The notes under the pieces were generated by a model that had not been told where the DNA came from, ran no database searches, and saw nothing but the letters and a program-made list of their open reading frames with translations. The translations under genes were made by a program, and so were the position numbers. Below are positions 1 to 6,631 of a DNA stretch of 7,794 bases, piece by piece (position 1 is the stretch's first letter; each line of letters begins with the position of its first letter). The stretch spans positions 1 to 7,794 of the forward strand of contig CAZPEM010000152.1 in the NCBI GenBank assembly GCA_964585575.1, written 5' to 3'. The DNA comes from UBA4655 sp964585575. Lineage in GTDB: Bacteria > Planctomycetota > Planctomycetia > Pirellulales > UBA1268.

Positions 1-2774
1 ACGAAGTTCACGAGCCGGCCCGGCACGGCGACGACCTTCACGATCGTCTTGCCCGTGAGCTGCTCGGCGATCCTCGGGTCGGCCGCCGCCGCCGCCTTCA
101 TCGTCTCGACGTCGGCGTTCGCGGGCACGACCACCCGGCCACGGAGCTTGCCCTGGATCTGCACCGGAATCTCGATCGTGTCGTCCTGGAGCCACCGCTG
201 CTCGACCGATGGCCACGCCGCGAGCGACACCGGCGCCGGCAGCCCGAGGATCTCCCAGAGCTCCTCGGCGAGGTGCGGGGCGAACGGCGAGAGGATCGCC
301 ACGAACGGCTCGAGAACGGCCCGCGGCCGCCGCTCGAGCGGCGTGAAGACGTTGACGAACTCCATCATCCGCGCGATCGCCGTGTTGAAGGAGAGCGACT
401 GGATGTCGCTCGTGACCTTGTCGATCGTCCGGTGGAGCTCCCGAAGCTGGTCGTCGGAGGGCGGGTCGTCGCAGACCTGCGAGGCGAGCCGCAGGTCGTC
501 GGCCCGCTCGTCCACCACGAGCCGCCAGCAGCGGTCGAGGAACCCTCGCACGCCGCCGACGCCCGCCGTGCTCCAGGGCTTCGTCGCCTCGAGCGGTCCC
601 ATGAACATCTCGTAGAGCCGCAGGCTGTCGGCGCCGAAATCGCGGACGACGCTGTCGGGGTTCACGACGTTGCCGCGGCTCTTCGACATCTTGTAGGCCC
701 GGCTCTCGACGCGGATCTTCGGGGCGTCCCGGAGCACGAAGTGTTCCCCCTGTTTCTCCACCTGCTCGGCGGAAATGCGGACCGGAGAGTCGCGGTCGGT
801 CTGGCTGCCCGCCGAGACCCAGCCTCCCCCGTCCCGACGATAGCCCGTGAACTCCATCTCGCCGAGGATCATCCCCTGGTTCACGAGCCGTCCGAACGGT
901 TCCGGATGCGACACGTGGCCGCGGTCGAAGAGCACCTTGTGCCAGAACCGCGAGTAGAGCAGGTGGAGCACGGCGTGTTCCGCGCCGCCGACGTAGAGAT
1001 CCACCGGCATCCAGGCCTTCTCGACCTCGGCATCCACGAACCGCCCGGAGTTGTCGGGGTCGAGGAAACGCAGGTAGTACCAGCACGAGCCCGCCCACTG
1101 CGGCATCGTGTTCGTCTCCCGACGATACCGCTTTCCGTCCCGTTCGACCTCGAGCCACTCCGGGCCCGACCGTGAGAGCGGCGGGTCGGGGGTGTCGCCC
1201 GGCTTGAAGTCGCGGAGGTCGGGCAGCGGCACCGGCAGTTCCCGCTCGTCCACGGCCCGGATCGCGCCGGTCGGCTGGCCCTCGGCGTCGAGCTCGTGGA
1301 GAATCGGGAACGGCTCCCCCCAGAACCGCTGCCGGCTGAAGAGCCAGTCGCGAAGCTTGTAGTTCACCGCCGCGCGGCCGATGCCCGCCGCCTCGAGGTC
1401 GGCCGCGACCTTCGCGATGAAGTCGCGGGTGGCAAGGCCCGTATACGGCCCCGAGTTCACGGCCTTCCCCTCGCCGCAGAAGAGCCCGCCCGGCTTCTCG
1501 TCGCCGTTCGCCGGCTCGACGACCGTGACGACGTCGAGCGAGAAACACTGCGCGAATTCGAAATCGCGGTCGTCGTGGGCGGGCACCGACATGATGGCGC
1601 CGGTGCCGTAGCTCGCGAGCACGTAGTCGGCGACCCAGACCGGCACGGGCTTCCCGGTGAGCGGGTGCGTCACGAACGATCCCGTGAAGACGCCCGTCTT
1701 CTCGCGGGCGAGGTCGGTTCGGTCGAGGTCGCTCTTCCTCGCCGCCGCCTCGCAGTAGGCCCGGATCGCATCGGCCTGCGAGGGCGTCGTGAGCGACGAC
1801 AGGAGCGGATGCTCCGGCGCAATGACCATGAACGTGACGCCGTAGAGCGTGTCGGGCCTCGTCGTGTAGATCCGGAGCACGTCGGCCGGGGGCGACTTCG
1901 GGTAGCCGTCCGCGGCCCTCGCCGCCTTCCATCGCTCGAAGGAGCCGCCGCCGGCCGGGAGCACCGGGAAATCGACCTCGGCCCCGGTGCTGCGGCCGAT
2001 CCAGTCACGCTGGAGCTTCTTGATACTCGCCGGCCAGTCGAGGTGCTCGAGTTCCCGGTCGAGACGGTCGGCGTAGGCGGTGATGCGGAGCATCCACTGC
2101 CGCAGCGGGATCCGCACCACCGGGTGGCCGCCGCGTTCGCTCACGCCGCCGATCACCTCCTCGTTGGCGAGCACGGTGCCGAGGGCGGGGCACCAGTTCA
2201 CCGGGGCCTCCGACTGGTAGGCGAGCCGATGGGCGTCGCGATACTTGGCCACGGCCGCCTCTCCCGCGGCGGCCACCTCGGGGGGAATCGGCAGCTCGGC
2301 GATCGGCCGGCCCTTCTGGAGGGCCGCGTCGAACCACGTGTCGAACAGCACCAGGAAAATCCACTGCGTCCACCGCACGTAGCCGGGATCGGTGGTCGCG
2401 AGCTCCCGGTCCCAGTCGTAGCTGAAGCCGAGCATCTTGAGCTGGCGGCGGAAGGTCGCGATGTTGCGGTCGGTGCTCTCCCGCGGCGGCGTGCCGGTGC
2501 GGATCGCATGCTCTTCCGCGGGCAGGCCGAAGGCGTCGAAGCCCATCGGATGCATCACGCTCGAGCCCCGCATCCGCTCGAACCGCGAGACGATGTCGGT
2601 CGCGGTGTAGCCCTCGGGATGGCCGACGTGGAGACCGTCGCCGCTCGGGTAGGGGAACATGTCGAGCGCGTAGACCTTGCGTCCCCGGGGCAGCCGCGGG
2701 GTGGCGAACGAGCGGTGCGCCTCCCACCAGGCCTGCCATTTCGGTTCGATCCTGGAGGGCTGATAGCGGGGCAT
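1..2774 (-). CDS. leuS: Leucyl-tRNA synthetase (3' end cut by window edge)
   Basis: This cytoplasmic class I aminoacyl-tRNA synthetase charges tRNA-Leu with leucine using ATP. The start at 2774 gives MPRYQPSRIEPKWQ, the usual LeuRS opening. The class I signature reads HVGH at residues 49-52 (2619-2630) and the second signature KMSKS is at 695-699 (678-692). The CP1 editing domain is intact: the threonine-rich TTRPDTLYG is at 304-312 and GTGAIMSVPAHDDRD runs to D404, which matches the conserved editing aspartate of E. coli LeuRS. Near the window edge the frame reads RLVNF, very close to the normal C terminus, so only a few residues are missing. There are already 924 codons against about 860 in E. 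coli; part of the excess is an insertion at about residues 147-185, before APVNWCPALGTVLANEE. It is transcribed divergently from the synthetase gene that follows. No T-box-like leader fits in the 88-base gap. Confidence 0.98.
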   Translation of the reverse strand, partial: MPRYQPSRIEPKWQAWWEAHRSFATPRLPRGRKVYALDMFPYPSGDGLHVGHPEGYTATDIVSRFERMRGSSVMHPMGFDAFGLPAEEHAIRTGTPPRESTDRNIATFRRQLKMLGFSYDWDRELATTDPGYVRWTQWIFLVLFDTWFDAALQKGRPIAELPIPPEVAAAGEAAVAKYRDAHRLAYQSEAPVNWCPALGTVLANEEVIGGVSERGGHPVVRIPLRQWMLRITAYADRLDRELEHLDWPASIKKLQRDWIGRSTGAEVDFPVLPAGGGSFERWKAARAADGYPKSPPADVLRIYTTRPDTLYGVTFMVIAPEHPLLSSLTTPSQADAIRAYCEAAARKSDLDRTDLAREKTGVFTGSFVTHPLTGKPVPVWVADYVLASYGTGAIMSVPAHDDRDFEFAQCFSLDVVTVVEPANGDEKPGGLFCGEGKAVNSGPYTGLATRDFIAKVAADLEAAGIGRAAVNYKLRDWLFSRQRFWGEPFPILHELDAEGQPTGAIRAVDERELPVPLPDLRDFKPGDTPDPPLSRSGPEWLEVERDGKRYRRETNTMPQWAGSCWYYLRFLDPDNSGRFVDAEVEKAWMPVDLYVGGAEHAVLHLLYSRFWHKVLFDRGHVSHPEPFGRLVNQGMILGEMEFTGYRRDGGGWVSAGSQTDRDSPVRISAEQVEKQGEHFVLRDAPKIRVESRAYKMSKSRGNVVNPDSVVRDFGADSLRLYEMFMGPLEATKPWSTAGVGGVRGFLDRCWRLVVDERADDLRLASQVCDDPPSDDQLRELHRTIDKVTSDIQSLSFNTAIARMMEFVNVFTPLERRPRAVLEPFVAILSPFAPHLAEELWEILGLPAPVSLAAWPSVEQRWLQDDTIEIPVQIQGKLRGRVVVPANADVETMKAAAAADPRIAEQLTGKTIVKVVAVPGRLVNF

Positions 2775-2821
2775 GGAGGTCTTTCGGCGTGCGGCGGGGG
2801 TGGTGGTGGGGACGAGCGGCG

Positions 2822-2829
2822 ATTCTAAT
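2822..2829. promoter_or_regulatory. Possible shared -10 region between leuS and the synthetase gene
   Basis: The 88-base gap 2775-2862 is G/C-rich except for one AT-rich patch, gattctaatg. On the minus strand it reads TAGAAT (2827-2822), one mismatch from TATAAT, which would place a leuS transcript start near 2815. On the plus strand the overlapping TCTAAT (2824-2829) is also one mismatch away and would serve the synthetase gene. No good -35 box is visible for either direction, so this rests on position and base composition only. Confidence 0.3.
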
Positions 2830-2862
2830 GTCGGTCGACCCTCCCGTGGAATCGTGTGCACG

Positions 2863-4488
2863 ATGGATCGATCCGCCGAAGGCATGGTGTTGCAGAGAAG
2901 GCTCCTCCGGGCCCTGCGCGCCGCCGCGACCCGACTCAAGGCCGCCGACACGCTCGGCACCCGTCTCACCGGACGCGAGCTGCTCATCCGGATCCTGGCG
3001 GCGAGGCGGGTGCTCGCCCGCGAGCTCGCTCCTGACGAGAAGATGGTCGGCGTGATGCTGCCGTCGAGCGTGGGCGGGCTGATCGTCAACGCGGCGCTCT
3101 CGCTGCTCGGCCGGGTCGCCGTGAACCTCAACTACACGACGAGCCAGTCGATCCTGGACGTCTCGATTCGCCTGGCGGGCCTGCGGCACGTGATCTCCTC
3201 GCCCGTGTTCCTCTCGCGGGTGCATCTCGATCTCGGCGAGCGGCTGCTCGACGCGGCCGCCCTCAAGGAGCGTCTCACGCTTTCCGACAAGCTCCTCGCC
3301 GCATTCCAAGCGACCGTCACGCCGCTCGGCCTGCTCGACCGGCTGCTCTCGCTCGACCGCATCCGGCCCGACGACGTGCTGACCGTGATCTTCACCTCCG
3401 GCTCCACGGGCGACCCGAAGGGGGTCGTGCTCACCGAGGAAAACGTCGCCTCGAACGTGCGGGCGATCGACGACCTGCTCCACATCTCCCCCGCCGACGT
3501 CGCGGTGGGCGTGCTGCCGTTCTTCCACTCCTATGGCTACACGACCACGCTCTGGACGCCGCTTGTGCTCGAGCCGGCGTGCGTCTACCACACCAACCCG
3601 CTCGACGCCCACGCCGTCGGCAAGCTCGCGCGGGAGTACCACGCCACGATCCTGATGGCGACGCCCACCTTCCTCCGCACCTACATCCGCCGGACGCCCG
3701 CGGAGGACTTCGCGTCGCTCGAGGTCGTTTTCGGCGCAGCGGAGAAGCTCACGAAGGAGGTCTGCGACGCCTTCGAGCAGAAGTTCGGCGTGCGGCCCAG
3801 CGAGGCGTATGGGGCCACGGAGCTCTCGCCGCTCGTGGCGGCGAACGTGCCCCCGTCGCGGCACGTGCCGGGCAGGCCGGTCGATGCGAGAGAGGGCTCC
3901 GTGGGGAAGCCGATCCTCGGCTGCCGCGCGAAGGTGACCGACCGCGACGGCGAGCGGGAGCTTCGGCAGGGGGAGGAGGGGCTGCTTTGGATCACGGGGC
4001 CGAACGTGATGCAGGGCTACCTCTCGCGGCCCGACCTCACGGGCCGCGTCGTGAAGGACGGCTGGTATTGCACGGGCGACATCGCCCGCATCGACGCCGA
4101 CGGCTTCATCACGCTGACGGGCCGTCAGAGCCGCTTCTCGAAGATCGGCGGCGAGATGGTGCCCCACGTCACGATCGAGGAGGCGCTCAACCGCGAGCTC
4201 GGCGCCGAGGACGGGGCGCTCCTGGCGGTCGTGGCGGCGGTGCCGGATGCGAAGAAGGGGGAGCGGCTCGTGGTGCTCCACCTGCCGACGTCGCGGGACC
4301 CGTTCGAAGTGGGCCAGAAGCTCGCCGAAAGCGGGCTGCCGAACCTCTGGATCCCGTCGCCCGACAGTTTCTTCGAGATCGAGGAGATCCCGGTGCTCGG
4401 CTCCGGCAAACTCGATCTCAAGCGGCTCGGCGACGTGGCCCGGGAGAAGGTGGCCGCGGAGGCGGGGCGGAAGGACGCCGCTCCGTGA
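2863..4488 (+). CDS. Aas-like AMP-forming acyl-ACP/acyl-CoA synthetase, stand-alone
   Basis: This is a member of the ANL (adenylate-forming) superfamily, which activates a carboxylic acid to an acyl-AMP and transfers it to a thiol. Motifs counted from the start at 2863: P-loop TSGSTGDPKG at residues 178-187, YGATELSP from 316, the ribose-binding aspartate in YCTGD at 406, the hinge region GRQSRFSKIGGEMV, and the catalytic lysine in LGSGKLDLK at 516. The early block VGVMLPSSVGG...LGRVAVNLNYTT resembles the synthetase half of Aas, which activates fatty acids for lysophospholipid re-acylation. A long-chain fatty acid substrate is therefore likely but not shown. No PlsC-type acyltransferase or transporter domain is attached. 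The start is uncertain: ATG 2863 gives 541 residues; the open frame reaches back to ATG 2773, but that overlaps the leuS start and adds about 30 residues without family character; ATG 2884 is also possible. No clear Shine-Dalgarno is present. The gene overlaps the next by four bases. Confidence 0.9.
   Translation: MDRSAEGMVLQRRLLRALRAAATRLKAADTLGTRLTGRELLIRILAARRVLARELAPDEKMVGVMLPSSVGGLIVNAALSLLGRVAVNLNYTTSQSILDVSIRLAGLRHVISSPVFLSRVHLDLGERLLDAAALKERLTLSDKLLAAFQATVTPLGLLDRLLSLDRIRPDDVLTVIFTSGSTGDPKGVVLTEENVASNVRAIDDLLHISPADVAVGVLPFFHSYGYTTTLWTPLVLEPACVYHTNPLDAHAVGKLAREYHATILMATPTFLRTYIRRTPAEDFASLEVVFGAAEKLTKEVCDAFEQKFGVRPSEAYGATELSPLVAANVPPSRHVPGRPVDAREGSVGKPILGCRAKVTDRDGERELRQGEEGLLWITGPNVMQGYLSRPDLTGRVVKDGWYCTGDIARIDADGFITLTGRQSRFSKIGGEMVPHVTIEEALNRELGAEDGALLAVVAAVPDAKKGERLVVLHLPTSRDPFEVGQKLAESGLPNLWIPSPDSFFEIEEIPVLGSGKLDLKRLGDVAREKVAAEAGRKDAAP
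4469..4475 (+). promoter_or_regulatory. Ribosome binding site for the GH2-like gene
   Basis: GGAAGGA lies inside the end of the synthetase gene, nine bases before the GTG at 4485. It is the best purine-rich match near that start and supports choosing the GTG over the internal ATG at 4611. Confidence 0.45.
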
Positions 4489-5474
4489 GGCCGCCCGTCG
4501 GGCCGTTCAGGCCGCCGCCGGCGGGGCGGCTCGTCGTGCGGGCGACCCGCGACGACGCCTTCGGCGCAGAAGTGCTCTTCGTCGTCGAGGGGCTGCCGTC
4601 GTCCGCCGGCATGAGGATTGCGGGATCGCTCCGCGGGCCCGACTGCTCGCGGGCCACGACCCTGCCCGTGACGGTGCCCCTGCTGCCAGTCGCGAGCGGC
4701 CGCGGCGTCGCGGCCAGAGCGGTGCTCACCGAGCCGGCGCCGTGGACGCCCGAGCTGCCGAACCGCTACCGGCTCGAGGCCCGGCTCGACGGCGGCGACG
4801 CTCTCGACGAGTCGTCGAGGCAGCCATTCGGCGGATGGATCGCGCTGCGGCGGCTCGGCGTGAGGGGCTGGTCGTTCCGGCTCGACGGCCGCCGGTTCGT
4901 GCTGCGGGGCGGGCCGGCCGTCGCGGTGGACGAGGCCACGCTGTCGCTCGCGGTGGCGCGGTCGCGGAATCACGCCGTCGTCGTCGATGCCGATGGTTCC
5001 GACCTCGCCTCGGCCGGCGATGCCGCCACCATGGAGCGACTCCTCGACGCGGCCGACCGCGACGGCACCTTCGTGGTCGTCGTCTTCTCCGCGCGGCGCG
5101 CGGCGTCGGTCGCCGCCATCACCGCCTTCCATCCTGCGGCCGCCTTCGCGATCGCCCGCGACCGCGTGGCCGCCGACGCCTTCTCGACGCTCCGCGCGCC
5201 ATCGGGCCCGCTCGTGGGGCTCTCCGTCGACGGCGGAGCCCCTCCGCCCGCCGACATGGGGCCGGCCGACTTTCTGGTCGTGCGGATTCCCCTCGAAGGC
5301 CGCCCACACGACGGCTGGCTCGGCGGCTCGCCGTTGCCGCTGGTCGCCTGCCGTGCCGACGGCGGCGAATCGGCAGGCTGCGACGGCCTGCAGGCGACGC
5401 TCGCCCGCTGGGCGGTCGAGCGGGCCGGACCGGTGCTCCCCTGGGACTGGTCGGGCTATCTCGCACTGTCCTGA
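4485..5474 (+). CDS. GH2-like (beta-sandwich plus degenerate barrel) protein, probably non-catalytic
   Basis: This 329-residue protein has no signal peptide or membrane segment, so it is probably cytoplasmic. Residues 14-145 read like the sandwich/Ig-like part of glycoside hydrolase family 2: WTPELPNRYRLEARLDGG (87-104) matches the W-x-P-x-x-P-x-x-Y-x-L strand, and FGGWIALRRLGVRGWSFRLDGRRFVLRG (115-142) matches the region that leads into the catalytic barrel. Residues 149-201, including ATMERLLDAADRDGTFVVVVF, resemble the first barrel strands and helices. The sequence stops long before a full barrel, and I see no Asn-Glu acid/base pair or nucleophile glutamate. The protein ends PVLPWDWSGYLALS. 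GTG 4485 overlaps the synthetase stop as GTGA and has a Shine-Dalgarno at 4469-4475, implying translational coupling. Starting at ATG 4611 would delete the first strands. The GH2 resemblance is by eye and moderate; the function is unknown. Confidence 0.8.
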   Translation: MRPPVGPFRPPPAGRLVVRATRDDAFGAEVLFVVEGLPSSAGMRIAGSLRGPDCSRATTLPVTVPLLPVASGRGVAARAVLTEPAPWTPELPNRYRLEARLDGGDALDESSRQPFGGWIALRRLGVRGWSFRLDGRRFVLRGGPAVAVDEATLSLAVARSRNHAVVVDADGSDLASAGDAATMERLLDAADRDGTFVVVVFSARRAASVAAITAFHPAAAFAIARDRVAADAFSTLRAPSGPLVGLSVDGGAPPPADMGPADFLVVRIPLEGRPHDGWLGGSPLPLVACRADGGESAGCDGLQATLARWAVERAGPVLPWDWSGYLALS

Positions 5475-5511
5475 TTTGCCCTGTGCGGGAACGCGTCGCG
5501 GCGGCTGCCGT
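5475..5511. other. Gap between convergent genes, no terminator seen
   Basis: This short gap of 37 bases separates the stops of the GH2-like gene and the nuclease gene. I looked for a GC stem followed by a T run on either strand and found none. Confidence 0.6.
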
Positions 5512-6399
5512 TCACTCGGCCGTGCCGAGCCGCAGGAACGGCTTCAACTCCCGGTAGGTCGCCGGCCCGATGCCATCGACCTCGAGCAGGTCGGTGAGCC
5601 GTCTGTAGGGCCGCCGCTCGATGATCCTGTTGGCCAGCGTTTCGCCGACCCGCGGCAGCCGCATCAGTTCTTCCCGCGAGGCCGTGTTGGGGTCGAGCAC
5701 GAAGCCGGCCGGCGGCGGGCCGCCGTCCACGGCGCGGCGGAGCTCCCGCTCTTCCTCCCGTTCCAGCCGGCGCTCGGAGGGCAGGGCGTCCCAGACGGTG
5801 TGGGCCCAGATGCCGGCGCCACGCTTGGCGGCCTGCAGTTCGCGGTCGGCGAGAAAATCTCGGTAGTCTTCGGCCGACTCGCCGGCCCGCGTGCCTCGGC
5901 TCACGCCGTAGGCGCGGGCGAGCCCCGCGGAGACGAGGTGCGCGGCGAGGTCTTCCCCCGCGGCGTCGAACACGAACGCGTAGATCCGCTTGTGTCTCCC
6001 GTCGCCACGGGCGTCGGCGAAGCTCGTGTGGATCGTGAACGGCTTTCGCAGGAGCCGCCGCGTTTCCGCGGTCGCCTGCTTGGCGAGCTCCTTGGCGAGG
6101 GCGATCGACTCCGCGGGGTCGGGGCGGGCCGTGGTGATCCCGAAATACCGCCGCTGGGCACGCAGCCGCCGGGCGTCGGTCTCGCCGGCCACGTGGTGCT
6201 CGAGGCAGTCGGCACCGTAGAGCCTGACGGTGAAGACCTGCCCGTCGGCCGCCCGCACGGGGAAGCTGTCGCCGTCGGCCCACGGGGCATCGACGAGCGT
6301 GCAGCCTTCCATGACGGTCAATTCCTCGCCGCGAATCTCGGCGGCGAGGAACGAACCGGCGACGGCGAAGCAGAGCAGGGCCGCGGTGGTCGGCTGCAT
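5512..6399 (-). CDS. Exported staphylococcal-nuclease-fold protein with C-terminal HhH domain
   Basis: This protein of 295 residues is probably a secreted or periplasmic nuclease. Residues 1-19, a short hydrophobic stretch ALLCFAVAGSFLAA followed by a polar segment, look like a signal peptide. The SNase (thermonuclease) fold follows at about 30-200. The metal site DGD is at 42-44 and RLYGADCLE gives R59, D64 and E67, in the spacing of R35, D40 and E43 of staphylococcal nuclease. DGRHKRIYAFVFD (133-145) supplies a candidate for the second catalytic arginine, and LAAHLVSAGLARAYG is the usual following helix. Residues 235-290, DPNTASREELMRLPRVGETLANRIIERR and then VDGIGPATYRELKPF, form a ComEA/UvrC-like pair of helix-hairpin-helix motifs that bind DNA non-specifically. 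The open frame extends to 6438, but ATG 6399 puts the signal peptide at the N terminus. A weak GAGG lies only two bases upstream. The gene is a single unit, convergent with the GH2-like gene. Confidence 0.9.
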   Translation of the reverse strand: MQPTTAALLCFAVAGSFLAAEIRGEELTVMEGCTLVDAPWADGDSFPVRAADGQVFTVRLYGADCLEHHVAGETDARRLRAQRRYFGITTARPDPAESIALAKELAKQATAETRRLLRKPFTIHTSFADARGDGRHKRIYAFVFDAAGEDLAAHLVSAGLARAYGVSRGTRAGESAEDYRDFLADRELQAAKRGAGIWAHTVWDALPSERRLEREEERELRRAVDGGPPPAGFVLDPNTASREELMRLPRVGETLANRIIERRPYRRLTDLLEVDGIGPATYRELKPFLRLGTAE

Positions 6400-6408
6400 G
6401 GCCTCGTC

Positions 6409-6438
6409 AGGATAGGAAGATCCCCGGACCTTCCACAA
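6409..6438 (-). promoter_or_regulatory. Weak promoter candidate for the nuclease gene
   Basis: On the minus strand TTGTGG (6438-6433) and TATCCT (6414-6409) are separated by 18 bases and end nine bases before the ATG at 6399. The -35 box matches in only half its positions, so this is tentative. If real, the transcript would have almost no leader. Confidence 0.25.
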
Positions 6439-6471
6439 TCGTCGCGGGTCGATTGCCGGGCCCGTTCATCT

Positions 6472-6500
6472 CCGCTCGCTCAATGTCAATGAGCGAGCGG
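6472..6500. repeat. 29-base near-perfect palindrome, candidate operator
   Basis: Arms CCGCTCGCTCA and TGAGCGAGCGG are perfect inverted repeats of 11 bases; the seven-base centre pairs again except for one A/A mismatch, so 13 of 14 positions are symmetric about the T at 6486. The centre also contains TCAATG twice in tandem (6480-6485 and 6486-6491). It ends one base before a candidate -35 box and 38 bases before the antitoxin start. VapB-type antitoxins usually bind such inverted repeats to repress their own operon, so an operator is the simplest reading. No T run follows, so it is not an obvious terminator. Confidence 0.7.
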
Positions 6501-6501
6501 C

Positions 6502-6531
6502 TTGGCATCACGGCAGGAATTACCGTATGTT
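6502..6531 (+). promoter_or_regulatory. Sigma70-type promoter for the toxin-antitoxin remnant (and perhaps ppk2)
   Basis: TTGGCA (6502-6507) matches the -35 consensus at five of six positions, and TATGTT (6526-6531) matches the -10 at four of six, with an 18-base spacer. Transcription would begin at about 6538, at or next to the ATG at 6539, which predicts a leaderless or nearly leaderless message. No Shine-Dalgarno lies at useful distance before that ATG, which agrees with this. Confidence 0.5.
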
Positions 6532-6538
6532 TTGATGC

Positions 6539-6613
6539 ATGCGAACGACTCTCTCGCTCGATGACGACGTCGCGTCCGCGCTCGCCGCCGCCGAAGGCGA
6601 AGGGCACCGATGA
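6539..6613 (+). pseudogene. Truncated VapB-type antitoxin remnant
   Basis: The frame encodes 24 residues, MRTTLSLDDDVASALAAAEG followed by EGHR and a stop. The first 20 residues look like the beta strand and first helix of a ribbon-helix-helix VapB antitoxin, which normally runs to about 70-90 residues and uses its C-terminal part to neutralise the toxin. Here the second helix and the whole toxin-binding tail are absent, and the frame stops exactly where a toxin start overlaps the stop (ATGA at 6610-6613), as in intact pairs. The simplest reading is an internal deletion that kept both ends. It may still be translated, but a peptide this short should neither form a complete DNA-binding dimer nor bind a toxin. 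Confidence 0.65.
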
Positions 6614-6631
6614 GGCTCACCGATGAGGCTC
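6605..6631 (+). repeat. 13-base tandem duplication at the antitoxin/toxin junction
   Basis: CACCGATGAGGCTC occurs at 6605-6618 and again at 6618-6631, a unit of 13 bases repeated with one shared base. It spans the antitoxin stop and the toxin start. The first copy contains ATG 6610, which overlaps the antitoxin stop but now reads MRLTDEAR and stops at 6634-6636; only the second ATG (6623) opens the toxin frame. Confidence 0.85.

Noticed and set aside
1296..2828. A 510-codon plus-strand open frame opposite leuS
   Set aside because: It is the mirror of the G/C-rich third positions of leuS; the residue make-up is R/E/H/V-rich and it has no recognisable domain.
2773..2862. Extending the synthetase gene back to ATG 2773
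   Set aside because: That ATG shares bases with the leuS start codon, and the added residues do not resemble the family; it would leave no room for either promoter.
2005..4281. A 758-codon open frame on the minus strand, opposite the leuS upstream gap and the synthetase gene
   Set aside because: Its product is arginine-, histidine- and glutamate-rich low-complexity sequence with no family motif, and it runs antisense to a gene with all ANL motifs and through the leuS start. It results from strong G/C bias at third codon positions.
4125..5309. A 394-codon minus-strand frame opposite the GH2-like gene
   Set aside because: It is a biased arginine/glycine/proline-rich shadow; no start context or domain supports it.
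4247..5557. A 436-codon plus-strand frame across the synthetase end and the GH2-like gene
   Set aside because: The translation is largely arginine and alanine runs, out of frame with two genes whose products have family-like motifs and a proper overlap.
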